Shown one piece after another: positions 9,146-17,969 of a stretch of DNA of 64,000 nt. Each line of letters opens with the position of its first letter. The first letter of the stretch is position 1. Source of the stretch: Pasteurellaceae bacterium Pebbles2 (lineage in GTDB: Bacteria; Pseudomonadota; Gammaproteobacteria; Enterobacterales; Pasteurellaceae); contig LVZA01000001.1 of NCBI GenBank assembly GCA_023101505.1, positions 744,001-808,000 on the forward strand. Reading direction: 5' to 3'. Under the pieces are notes generated by a model. That model saw only the letters and a list, made by a program, of their open reading frames with translations. It was not told the origin of the DNA and made no database searches. The position numbers and the translations under genes are program-made.

Positions 9146-10999
9146 ATGTTGAATAAAATTTTCTCTTGGTTTGAAAACCGCATTAATGCTTACCCCGAAG
9201 CTGAACCGAAAACACCTGAAAAAGGCTTGTTGCGTTTTTTGTGGTCGAGCCTTGAAGGGACGAAACTTTGGATTGCGTTTTTCGCATTTCTCACCATCGG
9301 TGTGGGCGTGATGGAAGCGATGCTGTTTCAATTTATGGGAAAAATCGTAGATTGGCTCGGTGCATACACACCTGCCACGCTGTGGGCGGAAAAGGGGCAT
9401 TATTTACTGGCAATGCTTGTGGTGTTAATTCTGAGTGTCGGCTGGACATTCTTAACTTCCACAGTGCGTTTGCAAACCTTGCAAGGGGTGTTTCCAATGC
9501 GTTTACGTTGGAATTTCCACCGTTTAATGCTGGGGCAAAGTTTAAGTTTTTATCAAGATGAATTTGCAGGGCGAGTGTCCGCAAAAGTAATGCAAACTGC
9601 ACTGGCGGTGCGTGATACCGTGTTGACGGTGGCGAATATGGTCATTTATGTTGGCGTTTATTTCATCACTTCAGGCGTGGTGCTATTCGCTTTCGACGGC
9701 TGGTTGCTTCTGCCTTTTATCGTGTGGGCGGTGATGTTTTCCTGCGTGCTTTATTATTTAATTCCGAAACTTGCCAAAACAGCTGAACGCCAAGCCGACG
9801 CTCGTTCATTAATGACGGGGCGAGTTACCGATGCCTATGCCAATATCACCACGGTGAAATTATTTTCGCACGGCGCACGTGAAGCGGCTTATGCCAAAAG
9901 TTCGATGAAAGAATTTATGGTAACAGTGCACGATCAAATGCGCCTTGGCACGACCTTAGACACACTGACTTATGCGTGCAATATTTTCTTGACCGCCAGC
10001 ACCGCTATTTTAGGCGTGGTGTTATGGCAACAAAGTGCCATCGGCGTTGGCGCTATCGCCACGGCAACCGCAATGGCGTTGCGAGTAAATGGATTAGCTC
10101 ATTGGATTATGTGGGAATCTGTTCGTTTGTTTGAAAACATCGGTACGGTGAATGACGGAATGGAAACCCTGTCTAAACCGCATACTATTGTGGATAAAGC
10201 CGATGCCGTGCCATTGCAAGTGAGCCAAGGCGAAATTCGTTTTGAGAATGTGAATTTTGCTTATGCACCTGAAAAACCGCTGTTGCAACAATTTAACTTA
10301 ACCATTAAACCTGGTGAAAAAGTGGGGCTAATTGGGCGTTCAGGGGCAGGAAAATCAACCATTGTCAATTTATTGCTACGTTTTTATGAAGCACAACAAG
10401 GCAAAATCACCATTGACGGACAAAATGTGTTAGACGTTCAACAAGAAAGCCTGCGTAGCCAAATTGGCTTGGTTACACAAGATACGTCGTTGTTGCACCG
10501 ATCAGTGCGAGAAAATATTGTTTACGGTCGCCCAAATGCGACGGAAGAAGAAATGTTTAACGCCGCTTTGCGTGCTGAAGCTGCGGATTTCATTCCACAA
10601 TTAAGCGATGCCAGCGGTCGCCGTGGCTACGATGCACACGTTGGCGAACGTGGCGTGAAACTTTCTGGCGGACAACGTCAACGTATTGCCATTGCTCGTG
10701 TAATGTTAAAAGATGCGCCAATTTTATTGCTCGATGAGGCAACCAGCGCATTAGACAGTGAAGTCGAAGCCGCCATTCAGCAAAGTTTAGACAAGATGAT
10801 GGAAAACAAAACCGTGATCGCCATTGCACACCGATTATCCACTATCGCCGCAATGGATCGTCTAATCGTGTTAGACCGTGGGCAAATCGTCGAACAAGGC
10901 TCGCACGCTGAACTGTTGGCACAAAACGGGTTATACGCCAAATTATGGCAACATCAAAGCGGCGGTTTCTTGGCGGAACAGGTGGAATTGGCAGAATAG
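9146..10999 (+). CDS. ABC transporter, fused permease and ATPase
   Basis: A half-transporter exporter of 617 residues that would act as a dimer in the inner membrane. Residues about 30-340 hold the six-helix membrane domain. The ATPase follows with Walker A GRSGAGKST (about 397-405), signature LSGGQRQRIA (about 507), Walker B ILLLDEATSALD (about 526) and the switch histidine in IAHRLST. Its layout is that of multidrug or lipid exporters, but no substrate is implied. It stands alone, with an inverted uptake pair after it. It is somewhat more GC-rich than the sugar operon before it. Confidence 0.88.
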   Translation: MLNKIFSWFENRINAYPEAEPKTPEKGLLRFLWSSLEGTKLWIAFFAFLTIGVGVMEAMLFQFMGKIVDWLGAYTPATLWAEKGHYLLAMLVVLILSVGWTFLTSTVRLQTLQGVFPMRLRWNFHRLMLGQSLSFYQDEFAGRVSAKVMQTALAVRDTVLTVANMVIYVGVYFITSGVVLFAFDGWLLLPFIVWAVMFSCVLYYLIPKLAKTAERQADARSLMTGRVTDAYANITTVKLFSHGAREAAYAKSSMKEFMVTVHDQMRLGTTLDTLTYACNIFLTASTAILGVVLWQQSAIGVGAIATATAMALRVNGLAHWIMWESVRLFENIGTVNDGMETLSKPHTIVDKADAVPLQVSQGEIRFENVNFAYAPEKPLLQQFNLTIKPGEKVGLIGRSGAGKSTIVNLLLRFYEAQQGKITIDGQNVLDVQQESLRSQIGLVTQDTSLLHRSVRENIVYGRPNATEEEMFNAALRAEAADFIPQLSDASGRRGYDAHVGERGVKLSGGQRQRIAIARVMLKDAPILLLDEATSALDSEVEAAIQQSLDKMMENKTVIAIAHRLSTIAAMDRLIVLDRGQIVEQGSHAELLAQNGLYAKLWQHQSGGFLAEQVELAE

Positions 11000-11014
11000 A
11001 ATACGATACAAACG

Positions 11015-11059
11015 AAAAAGTGCGGTGAAAAATTATTAAGTTTTCCACCGCACTTTTTT
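11015..11059. terminator. Inverted uptake-sequence terminator
   Basis: AAAAAGTGCGGTGAAAA (11015-11031) and its complement ending in a T run (11041-11059) form a strong hairpin between the convergent ABC exporter and DUF533 genes. Confidence 0.8.
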
Positions 11060-11072
11060 ATTTGAAATAAAT

Positions 11073-11705
11073 TTAGAAACCCGCTTGTTTTTCTAACTGC
11101 TCAACAAAGGCTTCTTCAAGCGATAAGGCTTCGGCTAAATTAGCTAAGAAAATCACTTCTTTGCGAGCTAATTCTGCACCGCAAACCATTCTGGCTGCTA
11201 AGTAAACTTGTGCCGCAAGGGCTTGATTATTGCCCACGAGCTGTGCGATTTGATCAACTGTTGCAGGGTTGGCAACCGCTTGTTGCACCCACTGCTGAAG
11301 TGCAACATCATCACCAACTTCCGCCAGAATTGCACGCTGTTCTTCTTCGCTAATCGCTCCGTCCGCTTCCGCCGCTGCGATCATCGCCATTAACACCACT
11401 TGGCTTGCATTTGGGCTAACCGCTTCATTAAAGCTCGCTTCAGAAACTGCACCAGCAGTTTGTGTTTGATTTTGCTGATATTTTTGATAGGCTTGATAGG
11501 CAATACTACCCAACGCAGCCAATGAACCCAACTTAGCTAAACTTGAGCCACCATTGCGTCCAAATAACATAGACAATGCACCAATCACTGCAGCACCGCC
11601 GCCAATTTTCGCCACTTTATCTGTAGTTGAATTGCCATTCATCGTATTTTTTGCGGTGGTTTGTGCCACATCTAATACTTGATTTAAAATTTTGCTGAAA
11701 TCCAT
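11073..11705 (-). CDS. DUF533 (YebE-like) membrane-associated protein
   Basis: A 210-residue protein of the YebE/DUF533 family. It has a hydrophobic glycine- and alanine-rich stretch (about 38-75) and a C-terminal TerB-like helical domain with the acidic loop AAAEADGAISEEEQ, a possible metal-binding site. The ATG at 11705 has GGAG seven bases upstream; an in-frame ATG at 11717 lacks one. The function is not known. It lies on the same strand as, and just downstream of, the urease accessory genes, with about 40 bp between. Confidence 0.8.
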   Translation of the reverse strand: MDFSKILNQVLDVAQTTAKNTMNGNSTTDKVAKIGGGAAVIGALSMLFGRNGGSSLAKLGSLAALGSIAYQAYQKYQQNQTQTAGAVSEASFNEAVSPNASQVVLMAMIAAAEADGAISEEEQRAILAEVGDDVALQQWVQQAVANPATVDQIAQLVGNNQALAAQVYLAARMVCGAELARKEVIFLANLAEALSLEEAFVEQLEKQAGF

Positions 11706-11744
11706 TTTTTTCTCCAATTTAGGGTTGTTACTTTCTCTTTGTCG

Positions 11745-12563
11745 CTAAATTGAGCAATTAGTTCCCAGCGATTTTAATTTTGTGGCAACTTTATCAAACA
11801 GTTTTTGTACGCTATCAGCCCGATGAGCTAATACACGCACGATTAAGCCTTTTTCGTTTAACAACGACGGTCCTATCAACATTTCTTTTTCATCGGCAAA
11901 AATAGGTTGTAAATCCGCTAAAATTTGCTTCATTTCCACCGCACTTTTGGCGAGATTAAGATAAATGAGCGAGCCTTGATAGCTGTATTCCTCCATTTGG
12001 CTAAGTGCGGTTAAATTCATTTGGTGAGGTCGCCATTGAATATTATCCGAAACTAAGGGCTTACTACCGCTGAAAATTTTCAAATGTGATGAAAATTGAC
12101 GAAATTCAAAGCGTTCACCGTTCAACACACGCCCAATCGCCACAATCTCGCCGTAAATCAGCTCGCTGTTTTCGCCAAGCGTGATAACGGTTTTCTGCTT
12201 AAATTGGCTGTCTTTATGCAACACCAACGGGTGCGGCAAATAGAACAAACGGCTGTTTTCCGCCAATTCGATTTGCGTGAGCTGTTCGGCAAATTCGCCC
12301 TCGTTCATCGCCTGCACCCGAGTAAATGCCTGCGTGCCAAGGGAAAGTGCGGTGTCTTTGGCAAGATGAATTTGAATGTCCAATTTATCACCGCCCAGCA
12401 AGCCAGGGGAAGACGACATTTGCATTGCATTTAAGCCGTTTTGCCAAGGATCGTCATACACTGGCAAGGTCATCAGCTTAAACGGTGGCGACACAAAATA
12501 GCCGTCCAGCTGGGTTTTACCAAGGCTAGCGAGTTTCGTGGAAAGAAAAAGTTTGCTGTTCAT
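11745..12563 (-). CDS. ureD: Urease accessory protein UreD/UreH
   Basis: Scaffold protein that binds urease apoenzyme and forms, with UreF and UreG, the complex that delivers nickel. The 272-residue chain opens with the family pattern QLDGYFVSPPFKLMTLP and contains SSSPGLLGGDKLD. The start is taken at the ATG at 12563, 15 bp after the ureG stop, because the longer frame overlaps ureG. It is called ureH in H. influenzae. It is the last gene of the accessory group here. It appears intact although no urease structural gene is present in the window. Confidence 0.92.
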   Translation of the reverse strand: MNSKLFLSTKLASLGKTQLDGYFVSPPFKLMTLPVYDDPWQNGLNAMQMSSSPGLLGGDKLDIQIHLAKDTALSLGTQAFTRVQAMNEGEFAEQLTQIELAENSRLFYLPHPLVLHKDSQFKQKTVITLGENSELIYGEIVAIGRVLNGERFEFRQFSSHLKIFSGSKPLVSDNIQWRPHQMNLTALSQMEEYSYQGSLIYLNLAKSAVEMKQILADLQPIFADEKEMLIGPSLLNEKGLIVRVLAHRADSVQKLFDKVATKLKSLGTNCSI

Positions 12564-12577
12564 TTTTCTTTTATCGT

Positions 12578-13213
12578 TTAACGCACAAGGCTGGCTGGAT
12601 CTTCGATGTTTTTCAACAACGCATATTTTTCGATCCAACCGATCACGCCATCAAGATTTTCTTTTTTCATCAAGTTGGTGAAAATAAACGGCTGACCGTT
12701 ACGCATACGGCGCGCATCACGTTCCATCACGCTTAAATCCGCGCCCACGAACGGTGCAAGGTCGGTTTTGTTGATGACCAATAAATCCGAGCGAGTGATA
12801 CCCGGCCCGCCTTTACGTGGGATTTTTTCGCCTTGCGCCACGTCAATCACGAAAATGGTTACGTCCGCCAAATCTGGGCTGAATGTTGCTGAAAGATTGT
12901 CGCCACCCGATTCGATAAAGACGATTTCCACATCAGGAAAGCGAGCAACCATTTCGTCCACCGCTTCCAAATTCATTGACGCATCTTCACGAATGGCAGT
13001 GTGCGGACAACCGCCTGTTTCCACGCCCATAATTCGCTCTGGCGGAAGTAGGCTGTTTTTGGTTAAAAATTCTGCATCTTCTTGGGTGTAGATGTCGTTG
13101 GTGATCACCGCCACGCTATATTTGCTGGCGATTTCACGGGTGAGCTTTTCGATTAACGCCGTTTTGCCTGCCCCAACAGGGCCTGCCACGCCGATTTTGA
13201 TGTATTTACGCAT
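12578..13213 (-). CDS. ureG: Urease accessory GTPase UreG
   Basis: SIMIBI-class GTPase that couples GTP hydrolysis to nickel insertion into urease. The 211 residues contain the P-loop [10 protein letters not shown] (11-20), the metal-binding motif [11 protein letters not shown] and the guanine-specificity motif NKTDLAP. AAGGAAA stands ahead of the ATG at 13213. It is followed closely by ureD but is separated from ureF by a 333-bp repeat-rich gap, which is unusual for a urease operon. Confidence 0.96.
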   Translation of the reverse strand: MRKYIKIGVAGPVGAGKTALIEKLTREIASKYSVAVITNDIYTQEDAEFLTKNSLLPPERIMGVETGGCPHTAIREDASMNLEAVDEMVARFPDVEIVFIESGGDNLSATFSPDLADVTIFVIDVAQGEKIPRKGGPGITRSDLLVINKTDLAPFVGADLSVMERDARRMRNGQPFIFTNLMKKENLDGVIGWIEKYALLKNIEDPASLVR

Positions 13214-13546
13214 TGTGTTTCCTTATAAATGGGGCGTATGCGATACGCCCCTACGATAGTGAATTTAATTTAAGCCGCAAAATAATGAATATTTACGTTG
13301 CCGTTTTTATTCTTCGCTCCCCCTATTTATGGGGGGAGCTGGGCGAAGCCCTGAGGGGGGCTTTTGTGAAGTTAACCCCGTTGCAATCAGCCCCCCTTCC
13401 CCCTTCGGGGACTTCCCCCCGCAAGCAGGGGGAAGGAAAGCTAGATAACAGCCACAGCGTGGCTGAAATAAATTAACCCCACACGGCTCGTGTGGGGACA
13501 AAACGGCAACGTAAGCCTGACAATTTTTGCAAATTACGCCCCATTT
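13214..13546. repeat. Repeat cluster splitting ureF from ureG
   Basis: This 333-bp gap is packed with palindromes. GGGCGTAT/ATACGCCC (13232-13250) is a dispersed hairpin also found at 17903, 17941 and, varied, at 58229. A perfect 15-bp inverted repeat, TTACGTTGCCGTTTT (13293-13307) with its complement at 13500-13514, encloses a unit rich in C and G runs. Inside are a 7-bp stem (13449-13465) and a 9-bp stem CCCCACACG/CGTGTGGGG (13477-13497). The G/C-run section (about 13316-13437) shares modules with 59108-59282. No credible gene is present. Confidence 0.75.
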
Positions 13547-14242
13547 TTAACTCATATACAATCTTGTATAAAGCTGTTCGTGTTGCATTGAGCGGATATC
13601 GCTGGCTAATGTGGCTGCTCCCAGCCAGTCTAAATCAGGATTTAGGCTATTTTTAACCGCGGTTGCGATGGGTTCACGCAAGGCGAACAAAATATCCTGA
13701 CCGTCCATTTGGCTGAGTGGAATAAGCTTCACGCCGTTGGTTACCACGCCTACCGCCGCATTGTAATAAAAGGCGTACAGAGTTTCCGCTTTGTCGAGTT
13801 GCATAGCTGCTGCCACCATTGCGAACACAATCGGGAAAAAGCCTTTTGCCTTTTGTTGTTGAATGGCTTGTTGAAATTCTGCTAGCACAGGGTGATTTTC
13901 GTAGCGAATAAAAATTTTCAGCAAACGTACGCCCAATTTAAAGCTCCCTTCACGGCTTTCTCGGGCGATTTTGGTCGCTGCCATTTCTTGATCGAGAGCA
14001 ATAAGTTCTGAAAGTTGCCCCCGTTGCATTGCGTCAAACGCCAGCGACAAATACGCCCCATCGTTGTAAATCCAGTTTTGCGAAAGCTGGGTTTGCACAT
14101 ATTCTTCAAGGCTCGCTTTGCTATTGACTTTGTGCTGTTGGACGAACGTTTCCAAGCCGTTGGAATGGTTAAAACCGCCAATCGGCAAGGTGGGATCGAC
14201 CAAGTGCAACAATGCACCGAGTTGGGTTAATGCTTGTGCCAA
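13547..14242 (-). CDS. ureF: Urease accessory protein UreF
   Basis: Helical protein that bridges UreD and UreG in urease nickel loading. The segment LLHLVDPTLPIGGFNHSNG near the N terminus is the UreF signature. I set the start at the TTG at 14242, preceded by GGAGATGG and overlapping the end of ureE by 16 bp. This gives 231 residues, the usual UreF size; the longer frame upstream reads through ureE and is not credible. It lies between ureE and the repeat cluster. The reading frame is intact. Confidence 0.92.
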   Translation of the reverse strand: MAQALTQLGALLHLVDPTLPIGGFNHSNGLETFVQQHKVNSKASLEEYVQTQLSQNWIYNDGAYLSLAFDAMQRGQLSELIALDQEMAATKIARESREGSFKLGVRLLKIFIRYENHPVLAEFQQAIQQQKAKGFFPIVFAMVAAAMQLDKAETLYAFYYNAAVGVVTNGVKLIPLSQMDGQDILFALREPIATAVKNSLNPDLDWLGAATLASDIRSMQHEQLYTRLYMS

Positions 14243-14778
14243 TTTCCATCTCCGTGATGATGATAGCCGTGATGATCGTGGGAATGGGAATGTCCGTGTC
14301 CTTGGGCGGAATTGGCTCTCAACGCCTGACTTAAACGGCGTTCCGCACGCACAGGGTTGAAGCCTGCCGCCGCCAACCATTCAAACATCGGTTTGTCGTA
14401 AGGCAAGGTTACTTCATCGCCGTCCAAGAAAAGTGGCGAATGTTTGTTGCCAATTTCGTAGCAAGCTCGTGCCATTTCAGGCAAGGTTTTTGGCGACAGC
14501 ACAATCACTTCGCTCGGCACAATTTCAATGGCAATCACCAGATTTTCGCTGATAAACACTACATCATCGTGCTTCAAACGTTGCCCTTCTTTGAGCAAAC
14601 GAAACGCCACTTCACGCCCCGATTTCGAGGTTTTCCGCAAAATATTGCGTTCGCTTTCAAACCATTGCAACGGCACGTAGTCGATGGTTTGCGTAGTGAT
14701 TTTGCCCATTGCTTGAAGCTCGGTTAAATTGCCAAGAATATCTTCCATTACAGGGAGAATTGGGTTGAGAATTTTCAT
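14227..14778 (-). CDS. ureE: Urease accessory nickel chaperone UreE
   Basis: Metallochaperone that carries nickel to the urease assembly complex. The 183 residues include the UreE peptide-binding N domain and the central GNKHSPLFLDGDEV segment. The tail is strongly histidine-rich (GHGHSHSHDHHGYHHHG, about 159-175), a nickel store. AAAGGT precedes the ATG at 14778. In H. influenzae ureC lies immediately upstream; here a glutathione transferase gene ends only 9 bp before ureE, so the structural genes ureABC are missing from this position. Confidence 0.94.
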   Translation of the reverse strand: MKILNPILPVMEDILGNLTELQAMGKITTQTIDYVPLQWFESERNILRKTSKSGREVAFRLLKEGQRLKHDDVVFISENLVIAIEIVPSEVIVLSPKTLPEMARACYEIGNKHSPLFLDGDEVTLPYDKPMFEWLAAAGFNPVRAERRLSQALRANSAQGHGHSHSHDHHGYHHHGDGNWHKH

Positions 14779-14787
14779 TTTTTACCT

Positions 14788-15408
14788 TTATACACTCGGT
14801 TTTGTTTCTGCCAAAACAGGATATTTCGCATTCATTTCGCTTGCCCAGCCGATCAAATTTGGCTGATGTTTTGCTAAATCGTAACCCAGTTTTTCATTGC
14901 GGAATTGCCACCAATCGATTAAACAAACCGCATTGAGCGTGCCGATATTGAGTTCCGTACCGAACGGTTCAATCGCTTTTTCCAGTTGAGCAAAACTGCG
15001 AATATTGCGTTCCATTAATTGCTGATGGCGACTTGTCCACCACTCCGTTTCTGGGCGAAGCATTTTTTCCGCCAACATTGGCGTGGTGTTTTCCAAAATA
15101 CCGTCCGCCAAATTATGCAACGCCAATGCTGCCCAGCGAGGTTTGCCACTTTCGGGAATAAGTTTTGGTTGGTTGCCTTTTTGATCGAGGTATTCGGCAA
15201 TCAACAAACTGCCAAACAACCAATTTCCGCAGTTGCGTTGCAAGGCGGGGATTCGCCCAAGTGGATTGTCTTGATTGTGCGGTGAATTCGGGTCAAAGGA
15301 AGTCGTGGGAACAAGCTGTAATTCCGTTTTGCTTTCCAGTTGTTGATGTTTTAACACCGCCAACACTTTGCGGACAAATGGGCTTGCTTTGGAGATCCAT
15401 AGTTTCAT
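14788..15408 (-). CDS. Glutathione S-transferase family protein (YibF-like)
   Basis: A 206-residue cytosolic GST-like protein. The N-terminal thioredoxin-like domain has the SKASPFVRKVL pattern where the catalytic serine sits, the cis-proline region GRIPAL, and GSLLIAEYLD at the glutathione gamma-glutamyl site. An all-helical C-terminal domain follows. It resembles YibF. It ends 9 bp before ureE and is probably co-transcribed with it; no known functional link to urease exists. Its position suggests it became joined to ureE when ureABC was lost, or that the accessory genes moved here. Confidence 0.85.
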   Translation of the reverse strand: MKLWISKASPFVRKVLAVLKHQQLESKTELQLVPTTSFDPNSPHNQDNPLGRIPALQRNCGNWLFGSLLIAEYLDQKGNQPKLIPESGKPRWAALALHNLADGILENTTPMLAEKMLRPETEWWTSRHQQLMERNIRSFAQLEKAIEPFGTELNIGTLNAVCLIDWWQFRNEKLGYDLAKHQPNLIGWASEMNAKYPVLAETKPSV

Positions 15409-15451
15409 AATGATACCTTGAGATTATCTGTTATTTGTTGATAGCATAATT

Positions 15452-16714
15452 TTAGCTTTGTTGATCGGCTAACTGAAATTTCAATGTGCCGTAAAAAATT
15501 ATCAGCACTAAGAAATAAAAAATCGTGCCTGAATTATGGGCTAAGAAACCTTGGCTTAAGCCGTAAAACATCACCGAAATAATGTGAACTACGCCCAAAA
15601 GTGCGGTTAATTTTATCGCAGAATTTTCATTCGCTAAGGATTTTGCGAAATAACGTAGTGGCACGAGAAAAACTGCCAACAACGCCACTAATCCTAAAAT
15701 ACCACGCTTGGATAAATCATCTAAATATTGATTATGGGCGTGCGTAAATACGCCAACAATCGGGTGCACTAATTTTTGCTTGGCTTGCTCTTTACGTTGC
15801 TGTTGGCTGCCTACCACGCCCCAGCCGACAAGCGGTTTTTCTTTCGCCATTAACACCGCACTTTTCCACATATCAAAACGTGCACCGAGTGAGGTATTTG
15901 CGTTATTTTTCTCAAAATAAGCGGTCATATCTCGGTCAATTAAATTAATACGTTGCATTATTTGTGTTTGTGGCACAGACACAGCCACAACGACCAGTGC
16001 AACGAATGCCAAAGAAACTCCACTGATTAATTTTTTAGAAATCTGCTGGCGATAGTTCCAAAAAATCAAAATTAAAATAAAAGGTACGCCAACCCAGCCA
16101 CCACGAGCGGTTGAAAGCAAACTACCTAATACACCAAATAAGGCGGCGATAAAATAAAGTGCGGTGAATTTATAGTCTTTTTTAAAGGCAAAATATAAGG
16201 CAATCGCAAAACTCAACATTCCTAAAGACATTGAAATATCGCCACCTTGAATGTGCATTTTATTTTGAAAAGCTCGGGGGAAGTTTAAACCAAAACGATG
16301 AATAAGAGCGATAATACCTGCAACAAATGCACCAAGTGGAATGCAATGTACTAAGATGTTAAAGCGTGGGGGATATTTAGCAAATAACACCAATAGCGGT
16401 AACATTAATAAAACACGGCTAATGCTATCGACTTCTCGCATTTTATCGCCATTGACTAACACCGAAAGCAAACAAGCTAAAAAATAGAAAATAAAACTTG
16501 TGGCGAGCCATTTGTTTTGCGTATCTAATTTGATGTTATATTTTTTCTTAATCGCATTATATATAGTAAAAATTAGCCCTGTCGCAACTAATAAAGCAAA
16601 TGCCCAGCTGTGCGAGCCTTTGCTCACCAGCACAGTGAGAAAAAATAAGCCCACCGAGAAATTTACTAAGCTCAGCAACTTATTACTTCTAATAAAATCA
16701 ATGTGTAAATTCAT
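15452..16714 (-). CDS. O-antigen ligase family membrane protein
   Basis: A 420-residue polytopic membrane protein with about ten to twelve hydrophobic segments and a large periplasmic loop ending in the motif HAHNQYLDDLSKRGILG. This is the WaaL/RfaL-type signature, with the conserved histidine of lipid-linked glycan ligases. It probably transfers a glycan to lipid A-core. The ATG at 16714 has GGGAAT upstream; an in-frame ATG at 16726 lacks a ribosome site. No other glycan genes adjoin it, though lic1 and a GT25 gene occur elsewhere in the window. Confidence 0.8.
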   Translation of the reverse strand: MNLHIDFIRSNKLLSLVNFSVGLFFLTVLVSKGSHSWAFALLVATGLIFTIYNAIKKKYNIKLDTQNKWLATSFIFYFLACLLSVLVNGDKMREVDSISRVLLMLPLLVLFAKYPPRFNILVHCIPLGAFVAGIIALIHRFGLNFPRAFQNKMHIQGGDISMSLGMLSFAIALYFAFKKDYKFTALYFIAALFGVLGSLLSTARGGWVGVPFILILIFWNYRQQISKKLISGVSLAFVALVVVAVSVPQTQIMQRINLIDRDMTAYFEKNNANTSLGARFDMWKSAVLMAKEKPLVGWGVVGSQQQRKEQAKQKLVHPIVGVFTHAHNQYLDDLSKRGILGLVALLAVFLVPLRYFAKSLANENSAIKLTALLGVVHIISVMFYGLSQGFLAHNSGTIFYFLVLIIFYGTLKFQLADQQS

Positions 16715-16741
16715 TTTAATTCCCATAAAATGCCAATAAAA

Positions 16742-16766
16742 AACCGCACTTGCTAAAAGTGCGGTT
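16742..16766 (-). terminator. Inverted uptake pair after fba
   Basis: AACCGCACTT (16742-16751) and AAAGTGCGGTT (16756-16766) form a short-loop hairpin. On the minus strand it is followed by a T run, so it fits as the fba terminator. Confidence 0.75.
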
Positions 16767-16789
16767 GAATTTTACCAAATTTTGAAGAA

Positions 16790-17866
16790 TTATAATACGT
16801 TTACGCAGTTTAAGTCTTCGAAAGATTGCTCTAAGCGTTTAGACATTGACTCTTCCATTTTACGTAACCAAACACGTGGATCGTAGAATTTTTTGTTTGG
16901 AGCGTCTTCGCCTTCAGGGTTACCTAATTGACCTTGTAAATAAGCTTCGTTTGCTTTGTAGAAGTTTAAGATACCTTCCCAAGATGCCCATTGAGTGTCG
17001 GTATCGATGTTCATTTTGATTGCACCGTAACCGATCGCTTCACGGATTTCTTCACGGCTTGAACCTGAACCACCGTGGAATACGAAGTCGATTGATTTCG
17101 CAGGTAAGTTACGTTCTTTAGAAACGAACTCTTGTGATGCACCTAAGATAGATGGTTTTAATTTTACGTTACCTGGTTTGTAAACGCCGTGTACGTTACC
17201 GAACGCTGCTGCAACGGTGAAACGTGGGCTTACTGGGTTTAATTGGTCGTAAACGTATAACACTTCTGAAGGTTGGGTGTATAAACGTGATTCATCAACA
17301 TCGCTGTTGTCCACGCCATCTTCTTCACCACCCGTGATCCCGATTTCGATTTCAAGGGTCATACCTAATTTGTCCATACGAGCAAGGTAACCACGGCAGA
17401 TCTCCATATTTTCTTCGATGCTTTCTTCTGAAAGGTCGATCATATGTGAAGAGAAAAGTGGTTTGCCAGTTTCAGCGAAGTGTTTTTCACCTGCATCTAA
17501 TAAGCCGTCGATCCACGGAAGTAATTTTTTCGCTGCGTGGTCAGTGTGAAGAATAACGGGTATGCCATATTCTTCCGCTAAAGCGTGAACGTGTTTTGCA
17601 CCAGCGATAGCACCTAATACATCTGCACGTGCACCTGATGCAGGTTTGATACCTTTACCTGCATAGAATGCTGCACCGCCGTTTGAGAATTGCACGATGA
17701 CAGGTGCTTTCACACGAGCTGCCGTTTCTAATACTGCGTTTACAGAGTCAGAACCTACGCAGTTTACCGCAGGGATTGCGAAGTTATTTGCTTTTGCATA
17801 AGCGAAAACTTTTTGCACGTCGTCGCCTGTTACTACACCTGGTTTTACGATGTCTAATAATGCCAT
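16790..17866 (-). CDS. fba: Fructose-bisphosphate aldolase, class II
   Basis: Zinc-dependent glycolytic enzyme that splits fructose 1,6-bisphosphate into dihydroxyacetone phosphate and glyceraldehyde 3-phosphate. The 358-residue chain shows VILHTDHAAKK, where the catalytic aspartate and a zinc histidine lie, and the phosphate-binding HGGSGSS. Length is that of type A class II enzymes. pgk lies upstream on the same strand, separated by a double palindrome (17898-17965), the common fba-pgk order of gamma-proteobacteria. Confidence 0.97.
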   Translation of the reverse strand: MALLDIVKPGVVTGDDVQKVFAYAKANNFAIPAVNCVGSDSVNAVLETAARVKAPVIVQFSNGGAAFYAGKGIKPASGARADVLGAIAGAKHVHALAEEYGIPVILHTDHAAKKLLPWIDGLLDAGEKHFAETGKPLFSSHMIDLSEESIEENMEICRGYLARMDKLGMTLEIEIGITGGEEDGVDNSDVDESRLYTQPSEVLYVYDQLNPVSPRFTVAAAFGNVHGVYKPGNVKLKPSILGASQEFVSKERNLPAKSIDFVFHGGSGSSREEIREAIGYGAIKMNIDTDTQWASWEGILNFYKANEAYLQGQLGNPEGEDAPNKKFYDPRVWLRKMEESMSKRLEQSFEDLNCVNVL

Positions 17867-17897
17867 TTTTTGGGTTTCCTATTAGTGATTAAATTAT

Positions 17898-17965
17898 TGT
17901 AGGGGCGTATTGCATACGCCCTTTGTAAATTTTTAGATTAGGGCGTATGCGATACGCCCCTACGA
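17898..17965. repeat. Double REP-like palindrome between pgk and fba
   Basis: Two GGGCGTAT-N3-ATACGCCC hairpins (17903-17921 and 17941-17959) lie head to head. The outer ends, GTAGGGGCGTAT and ATACGCCCCTAC, are themselves inverted, so the whole unit can also fold as one long hairpin. The same element occurs at 13232-13250 and, in a varied form, at 58229-58245. Confidence 0.8.
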
Positions 17966-17969
17966 ATTA

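Noticed and set aside
9083-9400. A minus-strand open frame opposite the start of the ABC exporter
   Set aside because: Shadow of the real coding strand; no family features.
13213-13476. An 87-residue open frame over the ureF-ureG gap
   Set aside because: It is a translation of palindromic G- and C-run repeats and is not protein-like.
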